Assembly: GCF_001995175.1 (NCBI RefSeq)
Contig: NZ_MUKN01000035.1
Coordinates: 1 to 41,584, forward strand
Length of the DNA stretch: 41,584 nucleotides
Direction of reading: 5' to 3'
DNA from: Rathayibacter rhapontici
GTDB lineage: Bacteria; Actinomycetota; Actinomycetes; Actinomycetales; Microbacteriaceae
The notes below the pieces were generated by a model. The model was not told where the DNA came from, made no database searches, and saw nothing but the letters and a program-made list of their open reading frames with translations. Position 1 is the first letter of the stretch; each line of letters starts with the position of its first letter. Position numbers and translations under genes: made by a program. Positions 16,867-25,593 of the stretch are shown in pieces.

Positions 16867-17676
16867 TCAGCCGGGGTCGCCCGCGACGTCGAGCACATCC
16901 ACGACGATCGCCGTCACGTTGTCGCGCCCGCCGTTCTCGAGCGCGGCGTCAACGAGCGCGTCGACGGCGTCCTGGGCACTCGTGGTCGAGGAGAGCAGAT
17001 GCTCGAGCCCCGCGTCCGTCAGCTCCTTGGTCAGCCCGTCCGAGCACAGCAGGAGGCGCGACGGCGCGATCACCGGGACGAGCCGGTAGTCCGGGACGGG
17101 TGCCTCGTGGAAGCCGACCGCCCGCGTGATCACGTTGCTGTGGGGGTGCACGTCGGCCTCGTCCCGCGAGATCAGCCCCGCGTCCACCAGCTCCTGCACC
17201 ACCGAGTGGTCCACGGTCAGCTGCACGAGCGAGCCCTGCACCCACAGGTAGACCCGCGAGTCCCCGATGTTGAAGATCGACCAGTAGGGCTCTCCCCCGA
17301 CGGCGGTGAGCGCGGCTCCGGTCACGGTGGTGCCCGTCCCGCGGTCGGCGGAGTCGGAGTGGCGGGCGATGTCGCCCACCGCGTCGCGGAGAGCGCGGTC
17401 GATCTCCTCGGCTCCCACGGTGGTCCCCGTGGCGGCGACCGACAGCCGCGAGACGACGGCCTCGCTGGCGATCTCCCCGGCCGCGTGCCCGCCCATCCCG
17501 TCGGCCACGGCGAAGAGCGGCGTCTTCGCGAGGTAGCTGTCCTGGTTGGCGCTCCGGACCCGGCCGGTGTCGGTCCGGGCCGCCCAGCCCAGGGTCACCT
17601 CTGCCGCCGGAGTGTCCGAGCTCCAGGCCGAGACGGGCACGGTGACGCTCGCGCGGCTGCGGCCGATCTGCGTCAT
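16867..17676 (-). CDS. PP2C-family Ser/Thr protein phosphatase
   Basis: 269 residues, a stand-alone PPM/PP2C catalytic domain that dephosphorylates Ser/Thr phosphoproteins with two metal ions. Motifs are RSANQD (41-46), the metal motif ADGMGGHAAGE (58-68), NIGDSR, LLCSDGLTKEL and the terminal GGRDNVTAIVV with the last metal aspartate. There is no membrane helix. The start ATG has GAGGAG upstream. First gene of a three-gene run PP2C, zinc-ribbon/FHA, EccC-like ATPase, so it likely tunes the phosphorylation state sensed by the FHA protein. No Ser/Thr kinase is present in the window. Confidence 0.93.
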   Translation of the reverse strand: MTQIGRSRASVTVPVSAWSSDTPAAEVTLGWAARTDTGRVRSANQDSYLAKTPLFAVADGMGGHAAGEIASEAVVSRLSVAATGTTVGAEEIDRALRDAVGDIARHSDSADRGTGTTVTGAALTAVGGEPYWSIFNIGDSRVYLWVQGSLVQLTVDHSVVQELVDAGLISRDEADVHPHSNVITRAVGFHEAPVPDYRLVPVIAPSRLLLCSDGLTKELTDAGLEHLLSSTTSAQDAVDALVDAALENGGRDNVTAIVVDVLDVAGDPG

Positions 17677-17730
17677 CGCGACTCCTCGTCTGAGCTCCCC
17701 GGCCGCTGTCCGGGCACGAGGGACCCTCCG

Positions 17731-17736
17731 ATGCTA
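17731..17736 (-). promoter_or_regulatory. Candidate -10 of the PP2C-FHA-EccC operon
   Basis: TAGCAT on the minus strand, followed by CGGAGG, about 55 bases before the PP2C ATG. The same TAGCAT hexamer precedes the FHA gene at 16826-16831. No good -35 is seen. Confidence 0.35.
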
Positions 17737-17841
17737 CTTCCTGCCCGCGCTGCACCCCTCCCGTCCGGCTCCCCCGTCGATCCGCAGCCCCCGTGAGGCC
17801 GTCACGGCCCAGCTGGCCGACCGGCATCGACGGGTGGATCC

Positions 17842-17903
17842 GTGATTCCGGACCCCGTCTGCGTGCGGAATCACTTGCCGCACGCCCCCGGCGCTGCCAG
17901 GAT
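17842..17903 (+). promoter_or_regulatory. lrp promoter with adjoining palindromic operator
   Basis: GTGATTCCG (17842-17850) and CGGAATCAC (17866-17874) are a perfect 9-bp inverted repeat with a 15-base centre. Its right arm abuts a -35-like TTGCCG (17875-17880), which is 17 bases from CAGGAT (17898-17903), itself 6 bases before the lrp ATG. The palindrome is a good candidate for an autoregulatory Lrp/AsnC operator that could also act on the divergent PP2C operon. Sequence symmetry is seen; binding is inferred. Confidence 0.6.
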
Positions 17904-17909
17904 CGTCGC

Positions 17910-18389
17910 ATGAGTCCGAACCGCCCTCCTTCGCAGCGCCCCGTCCAGCTCGACGACGTGTCGAAGGCGATCATCGAACAGCTGCAGGCCGACGGACGGC
18001 GCTCCTACGCCGAGATCGGCAAGGCCGTCGGCCTGAGCGAGGCGGCGGTGCGCCAGCGGGTCCAGAAGCTCACGGAGTCGGGCGTCATGCAGATCGTCGC
18101 CGTGACGGATCCGATGCAGCTCGGCTTCTACCGCCAGGCGATGATCGGCGTCCGTGTCACGGGCGACACCCGCGAGGTCGCGGATCGCCTCGCCGCGATC
18201 CCCGCCGTCGACTACGTCGTCCTGACGGCCGGCACGTTCGACATCCTCGCCGAGGTCGTCTGCGAGAACGACGACGACCTCATCGCGCTGCTCAATCAGG
18301 AGATCCGCTCGCTGCCGGGCGTCCTCTCGACCGAGACCTTCGTCTATCTCAAACTCCACAAGCAGTTCTACAACTGGGGAACGCGGTAA
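17910..18389 (+). CDS. Lrp/AsnC-family transcriptional regulator
   Basis: 159 residues. The N-terminal helix-turn-helix covers about residues 13-60 (LDDVSKAIIEQLQADGRRSYAEIGKAVGLSEAAVRQRVQKL, quoted motif core EIGKAVGLSEAAV). The C-terminal RAM/Lrp ligand-binding domain follows (VAVTDP, VGDTREVADRLAAIP with VVLTAG, ending TFVYLKLHKQFYNWG). Lrp-family proteins sense amino acids or related metabolites and form octamers. Only 3 bases separate its stop from the next ATG, so it is cotranscribed with a class III aminotransferase. Many actinobacterial relatives in this context control putrescine or omega-amine catabolism. The start at 17910 is supported by the -10 hexamer 6 bases before it. Confidence 0.92.
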   Translation: MSPNRPPSQRPVQLDDVSKAIIEQLQADGRRSYAEIGKAVGLSEAAVRQRVQKLTESGVMQIVAVTDPMQLGFYRQAMIGVRVTGDTREVADRLAAIPAVDYVVLTAGTFDILAEVVCENDDDLIALLNQEIRSLPGVLSTETFVYLKLHKQFYNWGTR

Positions 18390-18392
18390 GCC

Positions 18393-19835
18393 ATGACTGA
18401 CACAGCCTTCTCGACCGACGCGATCGACGCCGGAGAGACGTTCCGAGCGGACGACGCACCGGCCCCGATCGACGACGCCGACCTCCAGAAGAAGGCGAAG
18501 GACCATCTCTGGATGCACTTCACCCGGCAGTCCGTCATGGACTCCGGAGCCGGTGTGCCGATCATCACGCGCGGCGAGGGCCACCACATCTGGGACAGCA
18601 CGGGCCGCAAGTACATCGACGGCCTCTCCGGCCTGTTCGTCGTGAACGCCGGCCACGGGCGCCGCCGTCTCGCCGAGGCCGCGGCCAAGCAGGCGTCGGA
18701 GCTCTCCTTCTTCCCGCTGTGGTCGTACGCCACGCCGAGCGCCATCGAGCTCGCCGACCGCCTCGCCGACCACGCCCCGGGCGATCTCAACAGGGTCTTC
18801 TTCTCCACCGGCGGAGGCGAGGCGGTCGAGACCGCGTTCAAGCTCGCCAAGCACTTCTGGAAGCTCCAGGGGAAGCCGGGGAAGCACAAGGTCATCTCGC
18901 GGTCCGTCGCGTACCACGGAACTCCGCAGGGCGCGCTCGCCATCACCGGCATCCCGGCGATGAAGTCGATGTTCGAGCCGCTGGTCCCGGGCGGTTTCCG
19001 GGTGCCGAACACGAACTTCTACCGCGCGCCCCAGCACGGCGACGATCTCGAGGCCTTCGGCGTCTGGGCCGCCGATCGGATCGAGGAGATGATCGAGTTC
19101 GAGGGGCCGGACACCGTGGCCGCCGTGTTCCTGGAGCCCGTCCAGAACTCCGGCGGATGCTTCCCGCCCCCGCCCGGCTACTTCCAGCGCGTCCGCGAGA
19201 TCTGCGACCGGCACGACGTCCTCCTCGTGTCGGACGAGGTGATCTGCGCCTTCGGCCGCATCGGCCACATGTTCGCCTGCGACGAGTACGGCTACGTCCC
19301 CGACATGATCACCTGCGCGAAGGGCATGACGAGCGGCTACTCCCCCATCGGCGCGACGATCGTCAGCGACCGCGTGTACGAGCCCTTCCGCCACGGCCAG
19401 GTCTCCTTCCCGCACGGCTACACCTTCGGCGGCCACCCCGTCTCGGCCGCCGTCGCCCTCGAGAACCTCGACATCTTCGAGGAGGAGAAGCTGAACGAGC
19501 GCGTCCGCGAGAACTCGCCGGTCTTCCGATCGACCCTCGAGAAGCTCCTCGATCTCCCCATCGTCGGAGACGTGCGCGGAGCCGGGTACTTCTTCGGCAT
19601 CGAGCTCGTGAAGGACAAGGCGACGAAGGAGACCTTCGACGACGCCGAGTCCGAGCGGCTGCTGAGGGGGTTCCTGTCGAAGGCGCTCTTCGACGCGGGC
19701 CTCTACTGCCGAGCCGACGATCGCGGCGACCCGGTCGTCCAGCTCGCTCCGCCGCTGACGACGGGCCCGGAGGAGTTCGACGAGATCGAGCAGATCCTCC
19801 GTGGTGTTCTGACGGAGGCCTGGTCCCGGCTCTGA
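18393..19835 (+). CDS. Class III aminotransferase, putrescine/omega-amine type
   Basis: 480-residue PLP enzyme of the omega-amino acid/putrescine:pyruvate aminotransferase branch, distinct from the two GabT copies. N-terminal KDHLWMHFTRQ, then GEGHHIWDSTGRKYIDGLSGLFVVNAGHGR, FFSTGGGEAVETAFKLA, SRSVAYHGT, EPVQNSGGCFPPP, the PLP aspartate in SDEVICAFGRIG and Schiff-base Lys310 in TCAKGMTSGYSP. It removes the amino group from a diamine or omega-amino acid, likely with pyruvate as acceptor; the resulting aminoaldehyde would need a dehydrogenase not present here. It is downstream of and coupled to the Lrp-type regulator. A strong hairpin follows. Substrate assignment is by family resemblance and neighbouring PotABCD. 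Confidence 0.88.
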   Translation: MTDTAFSTDAIDAGETFRADDAPAPIDDADLQKKAKDHLWMHFTRQSVMDSGAGVPIITRGEGHHIWDSTGRKYIDGLSGLFVVNAGHGRRRLAEAAAKQASELSFFPLWSYATPSAIELADRLADHAPGDLNRVFFSTGGGEAVETAFKLAKHFWKLQGKPGKHKVISRSVAYHGTPQGALAITGIPAMKSMFEPLVPGGFRVPNTNFYRAPQHGDDLEAFGVWAADRIEEMIEFEGPDTVAAVFLEPVQNSGGCFPPPPGYFQRVREICDRHDVLLVSDEVICAFGRIGHMFACDEYGYVPDMITCAKGMTSGYSPIGATIVSDRVYEPFRHGQVSFPHGYTFGGHPVSAAVALENLDIFEEEKLNERVRENSPVFRSTLEKLLDLPIVGDVRGAGYFFGIELVKDKATKETFDDAESERLLRGFLSKALFDAGLYCRADDRGDPVVQLAPPLTTGPEEFDEIEQILRGVLTEAWSRL

Positions 19836-19840
19836 GGGTG

Positions 19841-19872
19841 CGAGCGCGCCGCCCACTCAGGCGGCGCGCTCG
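19841..19872. terminator. 13-bp bidirectional hairpin with a stop codon in its loop
   Basis: CGAGCGCGCCGCC (19841-19853) and GGCGGCGCGCTCG (19860-19872) pair perfectly. The loop CACTCA contains the stop codon of the minus-strand DUF4192 gene (19857-19859). One arm therefore encodes its last residues while the hairpin also ends the convergent aminotransferase transcript. Confidence 0.7.
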
Positions 19873-20711
19873 TGCACGAACCGCCAGGGCGAGCGCTCGC
19901 CGCACTCGAGTGCCGCGACGAGGCGGCGCGCACCCTCCTCGTGCGGGTCGGTGCGCCCCGCTTCCCTCGCGCAGCGGAGTGCCGCTCCGGAGCCGCCGGA
20001 CGACCAGTGCACTGCCGCGAGGAGCACGAGGACGCGCGCCCTCTCGGTCCGTGGAGCGAGCTCCGCGACTCGTGCGATCGCACTGATCACATGATCCGGG
20101 TCCGGGTGCTGCTGCGGCGCCAGGAGGATCGCCAGCGCGTGCCCGATCCAGCCCGGCCGTTGCGCGCTCACGATCACCGCGGCCGTGAGCTCCGGTCCGG
20201 GTCGGATCTCCCGGCCGTCCGCCGCCCTCCGGAGCAGGGCGTCGACCCTCGCGCGGTCCGTTCCGGGCAGCTCGGCGCGCGGGTGCCGGTCGAGCAGCAG
20301 GTCGACGTGCTCCGCCACCGCCTTCCGCGCCTCCCCGAGCGGTCCTGTGCCCAGGTCATCGATCGGCGCCGGCGCGCGTGTCCCTCCGATCGCCTCGAAC
20401 GCCGGGAGCGAGGTCTGACGAGCGCGGGCCCGCAGCGCGGCGGCGACCGCTCCCGATCTCTCCGGATCGTCCGCGTAGAGCACCGCGACGACGGAGTCGG
20501 CGCGGCCGAAGCGTCCCAGTGCACCGAGGAACGCGCGGGCGGAGAGCGCCGGGTCTCCTCCGGGCAGATCGAACCGGAGGGCTCCTGTCGGGGCGCCGTC
20601 GCGCACGGGGACGAGCACGACGCTCTCGCGCGGGTGGAAGCCGACGAGCTGCGGGATGCGGGACAGGAGGGCGGTGTGCCCGAGGGGCGAGGCCGTGTCG
20701 AGAGGTGTCAT
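19857..20711 (-). CDS. DUF4192 domain-containing protein
   Basis: 284 residues. It matches the actinobacterial DUF4192 family by its N-terminal ALLSRIPQLVGFHPRESVVLVPV block, followed by RFDLPG and an Ala/Arg-rich helical remainder. The function of the family is unknown. No signal peptide, membrane helix or catalytic motif is visible. The start ATG at 20711 is placed at the family N-terminus; the open frame extends upstream without similarity. The last codons lie inside a terminator hairpin. It is divergent from the ogt-tag pair with a 187-base gap in which I find no other gene. Confidence 0.85.
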   Translation of the reverse strand: MTPLDTASPLGHTALLSRIPQLVGFHPRESVVLVPVRDGAPTGALRFDLPGGDPALSARAFLGALGRFGRADSVVAVLYADDPERSGAVAAALRARARQTSLPAFEAIGGTRAPAPIDDLGTGPLGEARKAVAEHVDLLLDRHPRAELPGTDRARVDALLRRAADGREIRPGPELTAAVIVSAQRPGWIGHALAILLAPQQHPDPDHVISAIARVAELAPRTERARVLVLLAAVHWSSGGSGAALRCAREAGRTDPHEEGARRLVAALECGERSPWRFVHERAA

Positions 20712-20886
20712 GGGAGCACAGTGGCGCTCCGGCACGCCCGCGCGGCGGACGGCCCCCGGACCCGGAGGAGAGCGGCGTCCGGCCCGCCGCTGTGGAGGAC
20801 CGGACCGCCTCCTCCTCCCCAGACGCCGTCGCGGCGGTCGATCCACCGATGTCCGTTTCCCGCCGGTCGGCGGAGGGACCGGCGGA

Positions 20887-20892
20887 TACTCT
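20887..20892 (+). promoter_or_regulatory. -10 element of ogt-tag operon (leaderless)
   Basis: TACTCT, then CGGGGC, then ATG 20899. Spacing 6 bases, no ribosome site. Confidence 0.5.
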
Positions 20893-20898
20893 CGGGGC

Positions 20899-21393
20899 AT
20901 GAGAACGACTCCCCTCCACCTCCGCCGCACGACGAGTCCGCTCGGCCGGATCGAGGTCGGCAGCGACGGCAGCTCGATCGTGTCGCTCGCGATCGCCCGG
21001 GCCGACGTCCTCCCCCACGACCACCTCGACGAGACCGCGGATCCGGTGCTCGACGCCGCCGTCGACCAGCTCGGCGAGTACTTCTCCGGAGCGCGCCGCG
21101 CCTTCGACCTGCCGGTGAGCCTCACGGGCACCGTCTTCCAGCTCGAGATCTGGAAGGCGCTGCAGGCGCTCCGCTGGGGTGAGATCACCTCCTACGGCGC
21201 ACTCGGTCAGGCCACGGGGCGACTCCGCTCCGGGCGCCCGATCGGCGGCGCGGTGGGGCGCAATCCGATCCCGATCATCGTGGGATGCCACCGTGTCCTC
21301 GCGGGAGACGGGCGGATCACCGGGTACAGCGGAGGCGAGGGCATCGCCACGAAGAAGTGGCTCCTCGACCACGAGGGGATCGCGCACCGATGA
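20899..21393 (+). CDS. ogt: Methylated-DNA-[protein]-cysteine S-methyltransferase
   Basis: 164-residue suicide DNA repair protein that moves the alkyl group from O6-alkylguanine to its own cysteine. The helix-turn-helix/active-site domain has FQLEIWKALQALRWGEITSYGALG, the arginine-finger region and NPIPIIVGCHRVLAGDGRITGYSGG, with acceptor Cys130. The usual proline before the active cysteine (PCHR) is Gly here (GCHR). The N-terminal domain is short. The start is placed by the -10 hexamer and by homology. The stop overlaps the tag start (ATGA), so the two repair genes are coupled. Confidence 0.92.
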   Translation: MRTTPLHLRRTTSPLGRIEVGSDGSSIVSLAIARADVLPHDHLDETADPVLDAAVDQLGEYFSGARRAFDLPVSLTGTVFQLEIWKALQALRWGEITSYGALGQATGRLRSGRPIGGAVGRNPIPIIVGCHRVLAGDGRITGYSGGEGIATKKWLLDHEGIAHR

Positions 21394-21986
21394 CCGACGA
21401 CGAGGGGGTCCTCGTCGGGGAGGACGGCCGGGCCCGCTGCGCGTGGGCCGGCCACGATCAGGAGTACCGCCGGTACCACGACGAGGAGTGGGGTGTCCCC
21501 CTGCACGGCGATCCCCCGCTCCTCGAGAAGATCTGCCTGGAGGGCTTCCAGTCCGGGCTCTCCTGGCTCACGATCCTGCGGAAGCGACCCCGCTTCAGAG
21601 AGGTCTTCCACGACTTCGATCTCGAATCCGTGGCCGCTCTCGGGGACGACGACGTCGACCGCCTCATGGCCGACACGGGCATCATCCGCAATCGCGCCAA
21701 GATCGTCGCGACGATCGAGAACGCGCAGGCCACTGTCGCCCTGCGCGACCGGCACGGCGACGGCGCGCTCGACCGTCTCGTGTGGTCGATCCCCGACGAC
21801 CGATCGGGCGGCAGGCCCGCGACCAGGGAGCAGGTGCCGACCAGGACGGCTGCATCCCTCGCTCTGTCCCGCGCCCTCCGCTCCGCAGGCTTCCGCTTCG
21901 TGGGCCCCACCACGATGTACGCCCTCCAGCAGTCCGCCGGCATCGTGGACGATCACCTCGCGGGGTGCTTCCGAGCGGTCGAGTGA
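21390..21986 (+). CDS. tag: DNA-3-methyladenine glycosylase I
   Basis: 198 residues. Removes 3-methyladenine from DNA, starting base excision repair. Family signature RCAWAG...YRRYHDEEWGVP carries the first zinc Cys and His. GFQSGLSWLTILRKRPRFREVF is the helix-hairpin region, and the C-terminal GFRFVGPTTMYALQQSAGIVDDHLAGCF holds the remaining zinc ligands. It overlaps ogt by 4 bases, giving a two-gene alkylation-repair operon with complementary lesions. It converges on yaaA with only 3 bases between the stops, so no separate terminator is present. Confidence 0.94.
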   Translation: MTDDEGVLVGEDGRARCAWAGHDQEYRRYHDEEWGVPLHGDPPLLEKICLEGFQSGLSWLTILRKRPRFREVFHDFDLESVAALGDDDVDRLMADTGIIRNRAKIVATIENAQATVALRDRHGDGALDRLVWSIPDDRSGGRPATREQVPTRTAASLALSRALRSAGFRFVGPTTMYALQQSAGIVDDHLAGCFRAVE

Positions 21987-21989
21987 GCG

Positions 21990-22739
21990 TCAGACTTCGG
22001 GGACGACCAGGTCGAGCTCACCGGACTGCGCATTGACTGCGAGCTCGAAGCCGCGGCTCGCCGACCACGCGACGAGGTCGTCGGTCGAGTCGGTCGAGAA
22101 GCCGTCCAGTGCGAGGGCTCGGACGAAGAGCCCCTTGCTCTGCTTGTTGAAGTGGTTGAGGTTCCGGAGGGAGCCGTCGGCGGCCCGCGACCGGACCCGG
22201 ACGAAGTACCGCGACTCCCCGTCGAGCGGGCCGAGGGCCGCGTAGGCCTCGCTCCGCAGATCGAGGACCAGCCCGTCCAGAGACGCCAGCGCCCGACCTG
22301 CCTCGGCAGCCCACCACCGCTTCAGCGGCATGCCGGGGATCCGGGAGTCGTGCGACAGCCGGTACGCCGGGATCGGATCGGATGCCCGTACCGGCCCCCA
22401 GAGAGCCGACTGGACGAGGACGGTCCGGCCGAGGAAGGCCCGCGCCTTTGCGCCCAGACCCGCCGCGTCCAGCGAGTCGTAGAGGACGCCGTCGAAGCGG
22501 TCGACCGCCGGCATCGCCGGTCCGGTCATCAGCTCGGCGTTCCGATCGATCTCCGAGAGCTGTCGCGGGCCGAGCTTCAGGGCGCGCGCGGACGCGTCGC
22601 GATCGCCAGCGAGCCGCACCAGCGCATCCCGCAGCTCTCGACGGCGTCCCGTGAGTTCCGGGAAGGCCAGTTCCTCGAGCGCGAAGACGGAGGAACCGCC
22701 CGAGCGCTTCGTCTCGGACGGCGGGAGCAGGACGTGCAC
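21990..22739 (-). CDS. yaaA: Peroxide stress protein YaaA (UPF0246/DUF328)
   Basis: 249 residues of the YaaA family, which in E. coli limits free iron and DNA damage during peroxide stress; biochemical activity is unsettled. Recognisable LLPPSETKRSGG at the very N-terminus, FDGVLYDSLD, the LVQSALWGPVRASDPIPAYRLS block and the NHFNKQSKG motif near the C-terminus. The GTG start at 22739 has GAGGAG 4 bases upstream and puts the family motif at residue 2 onward. A longer in-frame start adds only a polar tail. Confidence 0.92.
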   Translation of the reverse strand: MHVLLPPSETKRSGGSSVFALEELAFPELTGRRRELRDALVRLAGDRDASARALKLGPRQLSEIDRNAELMTGPAMPAVDRFDGVLYDSLDAAGLGAKARAFLGRTVLVQSALWGPVRASDPIPAYRLSHDSRIPGMPLKRWWAAEAGRALASLDGLVLDLRSEAYAALGPLDGESRYFVRVRSRAADGSLRNLNHFNKQSKGLFVRALALDGFSTDSTDDLVAWSASRGFELAVNAQSGELDLVVPEV

Positions 22740-22779
22740 GGATCTCCTCGCAGGTTCTCGTGCCGCAGAGGGCACACGA

Positions 22780-22820
22780 CGGAGGGGCCGGGCGATCGTG
22801 GTGATCGCCCGGCCCCTCCG
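22780..22820 (-). terminator. 18-bp hairpin closing the ATP synthase operon
   Basis: Left arm 22780-22797 (starting CGGAGGGGCC) and right arm 22803-22820 (ending GGCCCCTCCG) pair perfectly with the 5-base loop GTGGT. It begins 24 bases after the atpC stop on the minus strand. There is no T-tract, but the stem is the longest perfect one I found in the window. Confidence 0.75.
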
Positions 22821-22844
22821 GTGCCGCGGAGTGCGGCGGGTGTC

Positions 22845-24651
<1,807 letters not shown>

Positions 24652-25548
24652 CTACTTGGCGGACGACAGGGCGTCCGCGCCGCCGACGATCTCCGCGATC
24701 TGCTGCGTGATCTCGGTCTGGCGGGCGTTGTTGGCGAGACGCGTGTAGGTCTTGATCAGCGTGTCGGCGTTGTCGCTCGCCGACTTCATCGCCTTCTGAC
24801 GCGCTGCGTGCTCCGACGCCGCCGACTGCAGCATCGCGTTGAAGATGCGGCTCTCGACGTAGACCGGGAGGAGGCGGTCGAGGACCGTCTCGGGGTCCGG
24901 CTCGAACTCGTACAACGGGTAGAGATCGCTGTTCTGATCCTCCGCGCCCTCGACGACCTCGAGCGGCAGCAGACGGACGACCGTCGGCTGCTGCGTCACC
25001 ATGCTGACGAAGCGGTTGTACACGAGGTGGATCTCGTCCACGCCGCCCTCTTCGTCATCGAGGTTGTACGACTCGACGACCGCGTCCGCGATCTCTTTCG
25101 CCGTCTCGAACACGGGCTGGTCGGTGCCTCCGGTCCAGACGCGCACGCTGGGGCGCTTCCGGAACGAGAAGTACGCGTTCGCCTTGCGGCCGACCAGGTA
25201 GAAGACGACCTCCTTGCCCTCGCTGCGCAGCAGCGAGGCCAGCTCCTCCGCCTCCTTGAGCACGCTCGAGGAGAAGGCTCCCGCGAGTCCGCGGTCGGAG
25301 GTGAAGATCACGATCGCGGCCGTGTCGAGCTTCTCGCGCTCGGTCGTGAGCGGGTGCTCGACGTTCGAGTAGGTCGCGACGGCCGACACGGCCCGCGTGA
25401 TGGCGTTCGAGTACGGAGCCGCGGCGGCGACGCGGTTCTGCGCCTTCTGGATGCGCGAGGCCGAGATCAGCTCCATGGCCCGAGTGATCTTCTTGGTCGT
25501 CTGGGCCGAACGGATCTTCGACCGGTAGACCCGAAGTTGCGCTCCCAT
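24652..25548 (-). CDS. atpG: ATP synthase F1 subunit gamma
   Basis: 298 residues, the rotor shaft. The N-terminal helix [20 protein letters not shown] with [17 protein letters not shown] and the C-terminal helix ending [19 protein letters not shown] are both present; these two helices form the coiled-coil that turns inside alpha3beta3. [16 protein letters not shown] marks the conserved central strand. A segment near residues 165-210 ([20 protein letters not shown]) is acidic, as in other actinobacterial gammas. It lies between atpA and atpD in the standard order. Confidence 0.96.
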   Translation of the reverse strand: MGAQLRVYRSKIRSAQTTKKITRAMELISASRIQKAQNRVAAAAPYSNAITRAVSAVATYSNVEHPLTTEREKLDTAAIVIFTSDRGLAGAFSSSVLKEAEELASLLRSEGKEVVFYLVGRKANAYFSFRKRPSVRVWTGGTDQPVFETAKEIADAVVESYNLDDEEGGVDEIHLVYNRFVSMVTQQPTVVRLLPLEVVEGAEDQNSDLYPLYEFEPDPETVLDRLLPVYVESRIFNAMLQSAASEHAARQKAMKSASDNADTLIKTYTRLANNARQTEITQQIAEIVGGADALSSAK

Positions 25549-25593
25549 GTGTCTCCTGTAGTCCTTGTGTGACGAATCGCCGGGGTGCCGCTG

